Assembly: GCF_020614375.1 (NCBI RefSeq)
Contig: NZ_CP085327.1
Location: 2,406,823 to 2,470,822, forward strand
DNA: 64,000 bases
Source of the DNA: Haladaptatus salinisoli
Lineage (GTDB): Archaea > Halobacteriota > Halobacteria > Halobacteriales > Haladaptataceae
Direction of reading: 5' to 3'
Shown here: positions 1-8,596 of the stretch, in pieces
Layout of the letters: each line of letters opens with the position of its first letter
Position numbering within the stretch: position 1 is the first letter of the stretch
Notes under the pieces: model-generated
Database searches by the model: none
What the model saw: the letters and a program-made list of their open reading frames with translations, nothing else
What the model was told of the DNA's origin: nothing
Position numbers and translations under genes: made by a program

Positions 1-15
1 GAGGGAGAGGAGTAA

Positions 16-612
16 TTACTCCGAGCGAATCGCGCGCAGTAGTCCGCCGCCGCCGATTCCCGCGGCGGCGGCGAGCGCGCCGAATCCCGACTGCCCGGAC
101 TGATTCGTCGTCTCGTCGCTTCCCTCGTTCGTCCCCGGCACCGTCGGCCCCATCGACTCGCCGTCGGCGGCGAAGGGGGGAACCGACTGCGCTTCGAGAC
201 CGACGTACTCGTTCGAGCACGAGACGGCGTTGCCGATGATGAACGGCTGGCCGGTTCGAATCATCCGTTTCGTCCCGTTCATGAATATCTCGGTCCGAAC
301 GGATTGCGGCGAGTCGCTCAACCGGTCGACGAGCGTAGCGTCGTACGCCCGCGTGTTCTTCGGTTTCCAGTTCGGAAACTGGCAGTTCGAAACCACGTCG
401 GGGCTGACCTGCTTTTTCTTGGCGTCCGCCACGATGACGAACTGTCCGACGTAGTTTCCCGCGAAGGGTTGGGACTTCGGGACGAGCATCTGCCTGGTCG
501 TTCGTTTCTGCGCTTGCTCCTGTGCCACCGTCGCCTTCGACGCGAGGGCGGTGCCGAACACGCCACCGACACCCGCGAGGAAGGCACGTCGTGAATATTT
601 TCCTTCGGACAT
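16..612 (-). CDS. Tat-exported protein of unknown function, possible C-terminal sorting tail
   Basis: The 198-residue product starts MSEGKYSRRAFLAGVGG, a twin-arginine signal (SRRAFL) followed by a hydrophobic stretch, so it is probably exported folded. This ATG is preferred to one 16 codons upstream because the Tat motif then sits at the usual distance. The mature part has no domain I recognise. It contains two cysteines (in SNCQF and VSCSN) that could pair outside the cell. The C-terminus has a Ser/Thr/Gln linker, then SGFGALAAAAGIGGGG and a basic end (RAIR), which resembles a diverged PGF-CTERM sorting signal. Export is seen in the sequence; the sorting idea is inference. Confidence 0.75.
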   Translation of the reverse strand: MSEGKYSRRAFLAGVGGVFGTALASKATVAQEQAQKRTTRQMLVPKSQPFAGNYVGQFVIVADAKKKQVSPDVVSNCQFPNWKPKNTRAYDATLVDRLSDSPQSVRTEIFMNGTKRMIRTGQPFIIGNAVSCSNEYVGLEAQSVPPFAADGESMGPTVPGTNEGSDETTNQSGQSGFGALAAAAGIGGGGLLRAIRSE

Positions 613-732
613 CGTGGTTCTCCTCGCTCTCTCGTCGGCGTCGCCGACCCATCGAATCAACGCACGGAAGTCGGATAAGAACTGGGGCGGTCAGAAGAAA
701 GCGACTTACGCGCCCGCCGCGACCCGCCGAGT

Positions 733-1329
733 ATGCGACAGTTCATCGTCCTCGGACACGAGGCGCCGACGACCCCCGACTTCTCGCTCGACGACCTCGC
801 GGGCGGGGCGGGCCGACTCGACGCCCTCTGTCGGTGCGTCAACAGCGCCTTCTTCCTCTCGCACGACTTCCGGAGCGACGTTCGCCTCTTTCTCGTCTTG
901 GGGGACGAGGTGACGATCCGGTTCGAGGGGAGCGAACTCCGCAGGCTCAACCCCGACGAGCGAAGCACGGCCGCCCTGATTCGGAAGGCCCTCGAAGCCA
1001 AATCGGAGGCCATCGGCCACATGGAAGCGGAAAGCACGCCCGGCGTTCACGTCTCGAAGCGCGATTTCGAAGCGGTGTTGGCCGACGCGGGCGCGGACGC
1101 GACCGCGGTTGAACTCCACGAGGACGGAACGCCCGTGGTCGATGTCGAACCTCCCGAAAACCCGCTCTTCGTCCTCTCCGACCACGGCGATTTCACCGAG
1201 AGCGAGGCCGACCTGCTGGCCGAGGCGGCGGACGAGCGCGTTCGATTGGGACCGAGGCTCCTCCACGGAAACCACGCGATGACGGTGGCGCACAACTATC
1301 TGGACACGCGGGGGTACGCCGACTACTGA
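733..1329 (+). CDS. trmY: tRNA (pseudouridine(54)-N1)-methyltransferase TrmY
   Basis: The 198-residue product starts [22 protein letters not shown] and has the length and layout of archaeal TrmY (DUF358), a SPOUT-class enzyme that converts pseudouridine 54 in the T-loop of tRNA to N1-methylpseudouridine with S-adenosylmethionine. The C-terminal part ([15 protein letters not shown], then [20 protein letters not shown]) matches the SAM-binding trefoil-knot region, with [11 protein letters not shown] forming the knot loop. It is a single gene just upstream of tRNA-Pro. The family assignment is from memory of the motif pattern and is strong. Confidence 0.93.
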   Translation: MRQFIVLGHEAPTTPDFSLDDLAGGAGRLDALCRCVNSAFFLSHDFRSDVRLFLVLGDEVTIRFEGSELRRLNPDERSTAALIRKALEAKSEAIGHMEAESTPGVHVSKRDFEAVLADAGADATAVELHEDGTPVVDVEPPENPLFVLSDHGDFTESEADLLAEAADERVRLGPRLLHGNHAMTVAHNYLDTRGYADY

Positions 1330-1379
1330 CGCCGCAGTTCCGGAACCGTTAAAGGCAGGTGTCGCCATGTTCGACTTGC

Positions 1380-1452
1380 GGGCCGGTGGGGTAGCTTGGT
1401 ATCCTTCGGCCTTCGGGTGGCCGTAACCGCAGTTCGAATCTGCGCCGGCCCA
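1380..1452 (+). tRNA. tRNA-Pro (anticodon CGG)
   Basis: A full cloverleaf can be drawn. The acceptor stem GGGCCGG (1380-1386) pairs with CCGGCCC (1445-1451), and A1452 is the discriminator base. The anticodon stem CGGCC/GGCCG encloses the loop TTCGGGT, giving anticodon CGG. The T stem CGCAG/CTGCG encloses TTCGAAT. No intron is needed and CCA is not encoded. A TATA-like GTTAAAGG lies upstream near 1350. Confidence 0.95.
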
Positions 1453-1535
1453 TTTCTGCCCGCGACGACTTCGACGCCGAGCGAGAGCGATACCAGTGAC
1501 GCGATTCGAAGACGGACGGCGGAGTTCGCGCCGAA

Positions 1536-2252
1536 TCACCGTCTCGTCGCTCGAGCGCACAGAAACGTCGGTCGTCGCAGTCGCTTCTCGTACGACTCCG
1601 GCTTTTTCTCCGCGAACCCCTCCGTGGGCGTGGGCTCAACCAGCTCGTCCAGTCGAAACCCGGTTTCGACGAGCGGGTTGACGATTTCCGAGAGCGGTCG
1701 GCGGTAGAACGGGACGTCGACCGACTCGCCGGAGACCGACCACGTCATGTGCTCTCGCTCCACGTCGAAGTAGTTCACGTCCTCGAAAACGACGTAGTCG
1801 TCCAGCGGATGGTGGGTCGAAAACGCGAGGAACCCGCGCGGTCGGAGGACGCGAGCGAACTCCGCGAAAACTCGCCGCCAATCCTCCGCGTAGTGGAGCG
1901 AAAGACCGCAGACGACGCCGTCGAACTCGTCGTCGTTCGCGAAGTCGAGCGACGCTTCCATATCGGCTCGACGAACCTCCGCCCGATCGCCGACCCGCTT
2001 CGCCGCCCGTTCGACCATCCCCTCGCTCGCGTCGACGGCGACGACCTCCGCCCCTCGGTCGAGCAACCACTCCGCGTACCGACCGCAGCCGCAGCCCGCG
2101 TCGAGGATTCGTTTTCCGTCCACGTCCGGCACGAGTTCCGTCATCGCGGGGAACTCCAAGTCCGCACAGTACGCGCCGTCCTCGTGCGCCCCGTAGGTTC
2201 CGGATAGCGCATCGTAGGCGTCCTCCGCGATGGGTCTCTCGTCGGGCGGCAT
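1536..2252 (-). CDS. class I SAM-dependent methyltransferase
   Basis: The 238-residue product has the Rossmann methyltransferase signature: motif I ILDAGCGCGRYAEWL near residues 49-63, motif II acidic EVVAVDAS, then RRADMEASL and the FDGVVCGLSLHYAEDW motif IV region, followed by VLRPRGFLAFSTHHP. This is the Methyltransf_11/25 layout used by many small-molecule methyltransferases (UbiE/arsenite-type). The substrate cannot be read from the sequence. It is convergent with tRNA-Pro and monocistronic. The N-terminus MPPDERPIAEDAYDALSGTY is typical of haloarchaeal members. Confidence 0.9.
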   Translation of the reverse strand: MPPDERPIAEDAYDALSGTYGAHEDGAYCADLEFPAMTELVPDVDGKRILDAGCGCGRYAEWLLDRGAEVVAVDASEGMVERAAKRVGDRAEVRRADMEASLDFANDDEFDGVVCGLSLHYAEDWRRVFAEFARVLRPRGFLAFSTHHPLDDYVVFEDVNYFDVEREHMTWSVSGESVDVPFYRRPLSEIVNPLVETGFRLDELVEPTPTEGFAEKKPESYEKRLRRPTFLCARATRR

Positions 2253-2420
2253 GGACGTACCTGTCGTTTTTTCGCACGGTAACCGTTCCGGTTTCGACGG
2301 TTCGTCCCGCGACTATACCCGCTGTCGGCACCCGCCGACGAGCGGGACGTGTCTCCGGTGCCGTCGCTCGAACGCCGGCGGCGGATTCACCGCGCCGTCG
2401 ATTTCGTCTCGCCGTTATCG

Positions 2421-2630
2421 CTACGGCAGATTCCCGGTGGCGATGACGATGGGGAGCAGCGACGAGACTCCCGACAGGAAATCGATCGGCGACGGTTCGC
2501 CACCGGACGCGAACCGCGTGACCGCGACGGAGAGGCGGAAGACGGTGGTCGACCCGACGACGACTCCCGATCGTACTTCCCGGTCGCTCGGCGAGAAATC
2601 CGGCCCGCGTCGCTTCCCGCCCCGAGTCAC
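2421..2630 (-). CDS. possible small membrane-associated hypothetical protein
   Basis: This is the only plausible gene in the 413-base gap between the methyltransferase and the duplicated-domain gene. The reading frame gives 69 residues with a basic N-terminus (MTRGGKRRGPDF) and two moderately hydrophobic stretches (SGVVVGSTTVFRLSVAVTRF and SSLLPIVIATGNLP). Third codon positions are mostly G or C, which favours this strand over the overlapping forward frame. No family is recognised, and no convincing TATA box is seen at the right distance. It could be a chance frame in GC-rich DNA. Confidence 0.3.
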   Translation of the reverse strand: MTRGGKRRGPDFSPSDREVRSGVVVGSTTVFRLSVAVTRFASGGEPSPIDFLSGVSSLLPIVIATGNLP

Positions 2631-2665
2631 TACCGTTATCCCTGTGACGACCCTAGCGACGGAGA

Positions 2666-3388
2666 ATGACCGAGGGTATCGAATTCGACGTCTCCGAGAC
2701 CGCCAGCGTCGCCGAGCACCGAGACGAGGTCGTCGCGGCGGTCACGGACCACACGGGGCGGATAGCGCGCGAACTCGCGCTCTTGCAGGGCGGGGACTAC
2801 GGCCAATCGACGTTTCGGACGGACGCCGGGGAGTGGACGCTCAAGTACGAGGCCGGAGATATCCAGTATCTTCGGTTCGAAGGAAAAACGGGCGGCGAAA
2901 CGTACGTCGTCTCGTCCAAACAGCCGCCGGAACCGGACGAACTCGCCGCCGCGATGCGGGACTACGAGGCGTTCGTGAAGGCGTACAACCGACACGTCGA
3001 ATCGAAAGCGGGCGTGTTGGACGACGTCCCCACCGAGTTCCCCGCCGTCGCCTCCACCGATTCGGTCGTCGCCGAGCGCGACCGCGTGGTCGGACGCATC
3101 CGCGAGGTCGCCGACGCGATATCGGGCGAGCTCCACCGCTACGAGGGCGTCGACTACGGGACGTTCTCGGCGCGAGTGGACGGAACGCGGTGGGAGTTAA
3201 AGTGGGAGGAGGGCAGGGCGTCCTACCTCCGCGTCGGCGGGCGGGGCGGTACGTACCTCGTCTCGCAGTACGAGCCGCCGTCGGCGCCGGACCTCCGCGA
3301 ACTCGCGCCGGAGTTCGGTCGATTCGTGGAAGCGTTCAACGAGCACGTCGACGACCTGGAGGCGGACCTCTCGCGGGTTTCGCTCTGA
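2666..3388 (+). CDS. hypothetical protein with an internal duplication
   Basis: The 240-residue acidic product contains two copies of one domain, about residues 18-112 and 137-233. Aligned landmarks are the motif with GGDYGQSTFRTDAGEWTLKYE against GVDYGTFSARVDGTRWELKWE, then TYVVSSKQPPEPDEL against TYLVSQYEPPSAPDL, and AFVKAYNRHVE against RFVEAFNEHVD. Each unit looks like an alpha-beta-alpha module. No cofactor or catalytic motif is visible and the protein has no signal peptide, so it is probably cytoplasmic. I do not recognise a named family. The start at ATG 2666 follows a short GC-rich leader. Confidence 0.75.
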   Translation: MTEGIEFDVSETASVAEHRDEVVAAVTDHTGRIARELALLQGGDYGQSTFRTDAGEWTLKYEAGDIQYLRFEGKTGGETYVVSSKQPPEPDELAAAMRDYEAFVKAYNRHVESKAGVLDDVPTEFPAVASTDSVVAERDRVVGRIREVADAISGELHRYEGVDYGTFSARVDGTRWELKWEEGRASYLRVGGRGGTYLVSQYEPPSAPDLRELAPEFGRFVEAFNEHVDDLEADLSRVSL

Positions 3389-3451
3389 GCGGGTCGAGCG
3401 GCGTCGCACGTCGGCCGCGGCTATTTTCGTTCCGAGCCTCCTGTTTCGCGT

Positions 3452-3904
3452 ATGGCCTCCGAAAGCGAGCGCCGAACCACCGTTCTGGTCGGCGGCGGGA
3501 TACTCGGCTTCGGATTCGGGGCGCTCCTCGACGTCGTCGTGTTCCACATGATACTCCAGTGGCACCACCTGTTGTCGTCAATCTATCCGCCCTCGACCGT
3601 CGCCGGTCTGCGGACGAACGTGTACTTCGACGGAATCTTCTCGCTCGCCACGCTCGGCGTGATGGTTCTCGGCGGGGGAATCATCTGGCGAGCGCTCAAT
3701 CGCTCCGACCGACCGCACTCGACGGTGCGGTTGGTCGGCAGCCTTCTCGTCGGCGCGGGCGCGTTCAACGTCTTCGACGGAATCGTCGACCACTACCTCC
3801 TCCACATCCACGACGCCGTTCACGGAACTCGCGCGCTGAACCCCCACTGGGTCGGGGCGAGCCTCCTCCTCCTCGGCGTCGGAATCCTCGTCCTGACGAG
3901 GTAG
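3452..3904 (+). CDS. DUF2243 family membrane protein
   Basis: The 150-residue product has four predicted membrane helices: near residues 11-33 (VGGGILGFGFGALLDVVVFH), 58-76, 90-110 and 131-149. The conserved histidine-containing phrases DVVVFHMILQWHHLLS, FNVFDGIVDHYLLHIH and NPHWVGASLLLLG are the hallmark of DUF2243, a bacterial and haloarchaeal family of unknown function whose membrane histidines suggest metal or heme binding. That last point is inference. The gene is monocistronic, between the duplicated-domain gene and the VOC protein. Confidence 0.85.
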   Translation: MASESERRTTVLVGGGILGFGFGALLDVVVFHMILQWHHLLSSIYPPSTVAGLRTNVYFDGIFSLATLGVMVLGGGIIWRALNRSDRPHSTVRLVGSLLVGAGAFNVFDGIVDHYLLHIHDAVHGTRALNPHWVGASLLLLGVGILVLTR

Positions 3905-4022
3905 GCGCAACCGGAAACCGACCGCGGCCGCCCGACGGATTCGACCGCCCTCCCGCGCCCGATTTCACTTTCACCCTCCGCTTCGCGCACAGTTATGTCA
4001 CCGCCCTGCGAATCGACGGACG

Positions 4023-4394
4023 ATGTCGAAATCGCCGATAGAGAACCGAATCGGAACCGTGTTCGTCCCCGTCTCGGACGTGCCGCGGGCGATAGAGTGG
4101 TACTCCGACCTCTTCGACCTGCCGACGGACGGGACCGAGGCGAGTCACGAGGGAACGATTTACGACGTGGAGATGGAAGGCGACGCGGGACTCGTTCTCG
4201 ACGCCAACCGACCCGTCGAGAACTCCTCGCAATCGCTGTGTTACTTCTGGACGGACGACGTCGAGGCGACCCACGAGTTCCTCGAAGAGCGGGATATCCC
4301 CGTCGTGATGGGGCCGGAGAACGTCGGGAGCGTCACGTTCGTGACCTTCGAGGACCCCGACGGAAATCGGTTGATGGCCTGTCAGGAGAACTGA
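4023..4394 (+). CDS. VOC (glyoxalase/bleomycin resistance fold) family protein
   Basis: The 123-residue product is a single vicinal-oxygen-chelate unit: IGTVFVPVSDVPRAIEWYSDLF at the N-terminus, LCYFWTDDVEATHEFL in the second beta-alpha-beta half, and the end motif FVTFEDPDGNRLMAC. Such proteins act as glyoxalases, dioxygenases, isomerases or drug-binding proteins, usually as dimers with a metal site. The expected metal ligands are not conserved well enough here to choose a reaction. It starts just downstream of the DUF2243 gene, 118 bases apart, and probably has its own promoter. Confidence 0.85.
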   Translation: MSKSPIENRIGTVFVPVSDVPRAIEWYSDLFDLPTDGTEASHEGTIYDVEMEGDAGLVLDANRPVENSSQSLCYFWTDDVEATHEFLEERDIPVVMGPENVGSVTFVTFEDPDGNRLMACQEN

Positions 4395-4476
4395 ACGACT
4401 GACTCGATTTTCGGTCCCCTCGCCTTCTCCTCCCGCTCTCTCCGCGCGTTCTTTCGCTCCCCCGCCCGACGCCGAC

Positions 4477-6279
4477 TCAGGTCGTCTCCGAGGGCGTCTC
4501 GGTCGTCGCGGGGACGTCCTCGGTCGTCGATTCGGGATTCCCGCTCGGCTCCGATTCCTCGGTCGCCGGTTCCGCGGTCGTCCCGGCCGAGTCCGTCGTC
4601 GGCTCCGAGCGTTCGGTCGTCCCCTCCGCCGTCGCCTCCGTCGTTCGGTCGGTCGTTTGGCCGGTCGTCTCCGCGCCGGTCGTCACCCCGCACTCGGCGG
4701 CGGTCGGGCCGGTCGCGGTTATCTGATTCTCGTAGCCGAACGGGCGCATATCGAGTCGCCAGCGGAGTCGTTCGTCGGGACTCGTCGGATTCCAGCGCGC
4801 CGTGAAGCTGTGTCGCCCCGGTCGTAGCTCGTCTGGCGGCGCGGTCGAACTCGCGCCGACGAGTTCGCTCCGGACGAGGAGCGCCTCGTCGTTCGGATTT
4901 CGGTAGACGAAGGTTACGGTACCCCCGTCGTCGGTCGCGGTACAGCCCTCCGCGGACGCCGACACCTTTTCCGGGCGAACCCGCCGAAGGCAGGCTTTCA
5001 GATTCGGATTGCGCTTCGAAATCGTCGGCTCCGCGGCACCCGATTCGAAGGCGGCGACGTCCGTGATGACGAACCCCGAAACTCCGGCCACGTCGCCCAC
5101 GTTCGACTCGTCGATTCGAGTCCGCCCGCTCACGGGGCCGATTTCGTTGTAGGAGGTCGCAACCCCGTCCGAGGCGTACCACGTCGTGCTGATCGCTACT
5201 CGCTCGAACGCGCCGGTCACCCGCGCCCGGTCGCAGTCGAGGAACTCGATTCGCCTCGTCGGTTCTTCCCCGTCGCCGCCGTCCCCTCCTCCGCCGTCCG
5301 GCTTTATCTCCCGCCCGTTGAGGTAGACGGTCGCGTCCCCGTCCATTCGGAATCGCCTCAGTTCGCCGGAGAAACGATAGGCGTCGCCGCCGCCCGCGAC
5401 CGCGCCGCGGACGCGCTTGCCGGTGATGGTATCCTCGTCGTCCTTGGTGACGTGCCGGTCGGCGATGGGCGCGCCGCCGCTTCGCCCGCTCTTTCGCACT
5501 TTCCCGCTCACGGCGAACCGGTATTGCACGACGTTCCGCGGACTCCCGCCGAAGACGACGAGGTGGTTCGGCAGTCCTCGCTCCCGACACCACGGACCGG
5601 CGTAGGGGTTGTCCGCCGTGAACTTCGCGGGCTGTCCCGGCGTCCGAAGCTCCCGGGTGTCGACGCTCAGAGTGTCGATGGCGAAGGGATAGTGGTCGTG
5701 CGCCGCCGCCGGGTGGATGGTGGTCGTTCCGCTGACGGGGCCTTGGAACAGGACGTTCGTCCCGAGACCGGACTCGTCCCAGAAACTCGTGTGCATCCGG
5801 ACGCTCCGGAAGTTCCCGGTCACCCGCGCCGTGTCGCAGTTCACGAACTCGATGGGCGTTTCCGCGGCGGGGTTGTCGCCGAGTTCGTCCGGACGAACCC
5901 GGCGACCGTTGCGATAGACGTTGAGTTCGCCCGCCCGCCCGGAGGACGGCGAAACTCGGAATCGAACGATACGACCTGTGTATCGGTAGGCGTCGCCGCC
6001 GCCGGCGACCGCGCCGCTCGCGTGGGTCCCCCCGCCCGAAATCCGGTCTTCGTCGTCCTCGGTGACGTGCCGGTCGGCGATGGGCGCGCCGCCGCTACGT
6101 CCGCTCTTTCGCAGGCGTCCGCTCACCGTGAGGCCGTATTCGATGATGGTGTCGGGACTGCCGCCGAAGACGACGACGTGGTTCGTCCCTCGTTTCCCCT
6201 CGGTTCGGATCCCCCCGACACCGACCATCCCCGCCGTCGCTGCGAGGAGGCTCCGTCGACTGACGCGATTCGGTCGCAT
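4477..6279 (-). CDS. Tat-exported surface protein with two large repeats and a Thr/Glu-rich tail
   Basis: The 600-residue product begins MRPNRVSRRSLLAATAGMVG, a clear Tat signal. An ATG 14 codons earlier is rejected because it precedes the signal. Two repeats occupy about residues 33-186 and 238-387. Both contain KSGRSGGAPIADRHVT followed by DDED, a GAVAGGGDAYR motif and a later C-D-x-A-R-V-T-G motif. A separate beta-rich domain follows (about 425-525), then a low-complexity Thr/Glu/Ser tail of about 75 residues. No lipobox or PGF-CTERM signal is seen, so secretion or loose wall association is inferred. No enzyme motif or named family is recognised. Near-identical DNA in the repeats (around 5450-5490 and 6062-6102) points to an internal duplication. 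Confidence 0.82.
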   Translation of the reverse strand: MRPNRVSRRSLLAATAGMVGVGGIRTEGKRGTNHVVVFGGSPDTIIEYGLTVSGRLRKSGRSGGAPIADRHVTEDDEDRISGGGTHASGAVAGGGDAYRYTGRIVRFRVSPSSGRAGELNVYRNGRRVRPDELGDNPAAETPIEFVNCDTARVTGNFRSVRMHTSFWDESGLGTNVLFQGPVSGTTTIHPAAAHDHYPFAIDTLSVDTRELRTPGQPAKFTADNPYAGPWCRERGLPNHLVVFGGSPRNVVQYRFAVSGKVRKSGRSGGAPIADRHVTKDDEDTITGKRVRGAVAGGGDAYRFSGELRRFRMDGDATVYLNGREIKPDGGGGDGGDGEEPTRRIEFLDCDRARVTGAFERVAISTTWYASDGVATSYNEIGPVSGRTRIDESNVGDVAGVSGFVITDVAAFESGAAEPTISKRNPNLKACLRRVRPEKVSASAEGCTATDDGGTVTFVYRNPNDEALLVRSELVGASSTAPPDELRPGRHSFTARWNPTSPDERLRWRLDMRPFGYENQITATGPTAAECGVTTGAETTGQTTDRTTEATAEGTTERSEPTTDSAGTTAEPATEESEPSGNPESTTEDVPATTETPSETT

Positions 6280-6446
6280 AGTTGAATTGTTGTGAATTCG
6301 ACGGTCCGGGCGATAAATCACGACAACCGTTTTCGTGCTCGTCGACAGGAAACGTCGGCTTTCCCGAAATCGTCGTCGGTGCAGGGTTCGCCTATCCCGT
6401 CGCCGAAGACCGGAGCGTCTATTCCCGTCCCCGAGAAGACCCGTGT

Positions 6447-7022
6447 ATGCCCGACGAAGACGACCCCCTCGCGTGGGAGACGCTCGGTTCGGACGTGGCG
6501 TACACCTGTCCCGGCTTCGACGTGCGCCACGAGGACGTTCGCCTGCCCGACGGGACGGAGACGGACTTCGATTACCTCGCGGAACCCGAGAGCGTGGTCG
6601 TGCTCCCCTTCACCGATGACGGCGACGTGGTCGTCATCGAGGAGTGGCGACAGGCGGTCTCGCGCGTCTCGCGGGGCCTCCCGGTCGGCGGCGTCGAACC
6701 CGAAGACGAGGACCTCGCCGCCGCGGCCCGCCGAGAACTCGCGGAGGAGACGGGCTACGAGGCGAACCGGGTGGCGCACCTCACCACCGTCGAACCGGCG
6801 AACGGAATCGCGAACTCCGTGCTCCACTACTTCGTGGCTCACGGCTGCGCGCCGACGGCCGAACAGGAACTCGACCACAACGAGAGCATCCGCCCTGAGA
6901 CGTCCACGTTGGACGCGCTCCGCGAGGAGATCGCGGCCGACGGAGTGTTCGACGGGCGAACCGCGCTCGGCGTGCTCTACTACGACGCCTTCGGTCGAAC
7001 CGCCGGTGACGCTACCGAATAG
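6447..7022 (+). CDS. Nudix hydrolase, ADP-ribose pyrophosphatase-like
   Basis: The 191-residue product carries a complete Nudix box at about residues 82-104: GVEPEDEDLAAAARRELAEE followed by TGY, fitting G-x5-E-x7-R-E-U-x-E-E-x-G-U. The flanking sequence (VVLPFTDDGDVVVIEEWRQAVSR) resembles ADP-ribose pyrophosphatases, which cleave nucleoside diphosphates linked to another group using Mg2+. The start MPDEDDPLAWETLG is chosen because upstream in-frame sequence has no family resemblance. A T-run (GCGTTTTTCC) directly after the stop codon is a plausible terminator. Confidence 0.88.
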   Translation: MPDEDDPLAWETLGSDVAYTCPGFDVRHEDVRLPDGTETDFDYLAEPESVVVLPFTDDGDVVVIEEWRQAVSRVSRGLPVGGVEPEDEDLAAAARRELAEETGYEANRVAHLTTVEPANGIANSVLHYFVAHGCAPTAEQELDHNESIRPETSTLDALREEIAADGVFDGRTALGVLYYDAFGRTAGDATE

Positions 7023-7039
7023 CGTTTTTCCACTCCGGG

Positions 7040-7139
7040 AACCTGATCCCCCGAAACCATAATATATAGTTTATAATAATAAAACAACTCTTGATAACCA
7101 TAAATTATAATTGGGAGTCGTGATTTATCCTCGGAGTGT
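7040..7139 (+). promoter_or_regulatory. AT-rich control region of the gntP-type permease gene
   Basis: About 60 bases here are strongly AT-rich in a GC-rich genome. AACCATAA occurs twice as a direct repeat, at 7055-7062 and 7096-7103, spaced 41 bases (about four helical turns). ATTATAAT (near 7105-7112) lies about 30 bases before the ATG and fits a TATA box for a leaderless transcript. The repeats could bind a regulator; that is inference. Confidence 0.5.
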
Positions 7140-8555
7140 ATGGCGTATCCGCACAGTCCATTGGTAGCGTTCATCGTCGGCGTTCTCGCCGTCGTTATTT
7201 TACTCGTGTATTGGGATCTACCCGCGTTCATCGGGCTCATGATAGCCGCGATGATCGTCGGTCTCGTCGCACCGCAAGTTCCCGCGGGCAAGGTTCCCGT
7301 GAAGATAGCGAGCGCGTTCGGCGAGGAGATGGCCGGTATCGGTATTCCGATTCTGATGGCGGCCGTCATCGGAAAGTCGATGATGGCCAGCGGTGCGGCG
7401 AACCGCATCGTCCGCGCATCGACGTCGCTGACCGGCCGCGATAACGCCGAGTACGCCCTCTGGGGGAGCAGTTCGCTGCTGTCGATTCCGGTGTTCTTCG
7501 ACAACGTCTTCTACCTCATGGCTCCGCTCGCGCGCTCGATGCGAACCCGTATCGGGAAGAACTACACGCTCTTCATCGTCGTCGTCGGCGCGGGCGGCGC
7601 GACGACGCACGTGTTTGTCCCGCCGACCCCCGGTCCGCTCGCCGTCGCGGCCGAAATCGGCGTCAACCTCGGGACGACCATCCTCGTCGGCCTCGCCGTC
7701 GCCCTCCCGGCGGCGCTGGTGGCGGGCATCTTCTACGGCCACTGGATCAACAAGCGACTGGACATCCCGTTGCGCGACTCGATGGACACGTCCGGCGACG
7801 AGATGGAGGAGCTTTCGGAGCGTCCGACGAGCGCGCTTCCGGGGCTGTTCGAGTCGCTCCTTCCGATACTGCTCGCGGTCGTCCTCGTCGCGGCGAACAC
7901 GGCGACGACGACGCTGCGCGACTCGTACGGGGATCTACCGGTCTGGTTCACGTCCGCCGTGTCGCGCTCGATGCTGAACGGAATCTCCCCCGCGACGTCG
8001 CTGCTCGGCGATTCGACCTTCGCGCTGACGGCGGCAGCGGTCGTCGCGGCGCTGACCTTCCTGCGGACGCGGGATATCTCCCAACCCGAGTGGTCGGACG
8101 AACTCACCGAGGCGCTGAAGAACGGCGGTAACATCGCCGCCATCACCGCGACGGGCGGCGCGTTCGGCGCGATGTTGGCGGCGGCGGGCGTCGGCAACTA
8201 CATCTCGGGCGGGCTGAAGGACCTCGGACTCGGCTTGCTCGTGACCGCGTGGGTCATCGCCGCCGCGGTGCGCGTCGCGCAGGGGTCGGCGACGGTCGCC
8301 ATGCTCACCACGGCCGGCATCGTCGCCCCCTTGACGGGACAGCTCACGGTGCATCCGGCGTACCTCGTCATGGCCATCGGCGCGGGCGGAAACATCTTCT
8401 CGTGGTACAACGACAGCGGCTTCTGGTTGGTCAAGGAGATCGGCGGCTTGACGCAGGCCGAGACGCTGAAGACGTGGACCGTCCTGACGACCATCGTCTC
8501 CGTGACGGGGATCATCACCGTCCTCGTGCTGTCGTCGATCGTTCCGCTGACCTGA
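7140..8555 (+). CDS. GntP family (gluconate:H+ symporter type) permease
   Basis: The 471-residue integral membrane protein has about 12-14 hydrophobic helices with the GntP layout: a first helix [17 protein letters not shown], the conserved [19 protein letters not shown] region, [14 protein letters not shown], and the C-terminal [14 protein letters not shown] and [19 protein letters not shown] motifs. The family imports gluconate and related sugar acids with protons. The exact substrate here is unknown; no sugar-acid catabolic genes lie beside it. It is a single gene with its own AT-rich promoter and is convergent with nothing, so regulation is probably at its own control region. Confidence 0.9.
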   Translation: MAYPHSPLVAFIVGVLAVVILLVYWDLPAFIGLMIAAMIVGLVAPQVPAGKVPVKIASAFGEEMAGIGIPILMAAVIGKSMMASGAANRIVRASTSLTGRDNAEYALWGSSSLLSIPVFFDNVFYLMAPLARSMRTRIGKNYTLFIVVVGAGGATTHVFVPPTPGPLAVAAEIGVNLGTTILVGLAVALPAALVAGIFYGHWINKRLDIPLRDSMDTSGDEMEELSERPTSALPGLFESLLPILLAVVLVAANTATTTLRDSYGDLPVWFTSAVSRSMLNGISPATSLLGDSTFALTAAAVVAALTFLRTRDISQPEWSDELTEALKNGGNIAAITATGGAFGAMLAAAGVGNYISGGLKDLGLGLLVTAWVIAAAVRVAQGSATVAMLTTAGIVAPLTGQLTVHPAYLVMAIGAGGNIFSWYNDSGFWLVKEIGGLTQAETLKTWTVLTTIVSVTGIITVLVLSSIVPLT

Positions 8556-8596
8556 CAGCGGAACCCTTACGCCACCGCCGCGGTTACGCCGCGGTA

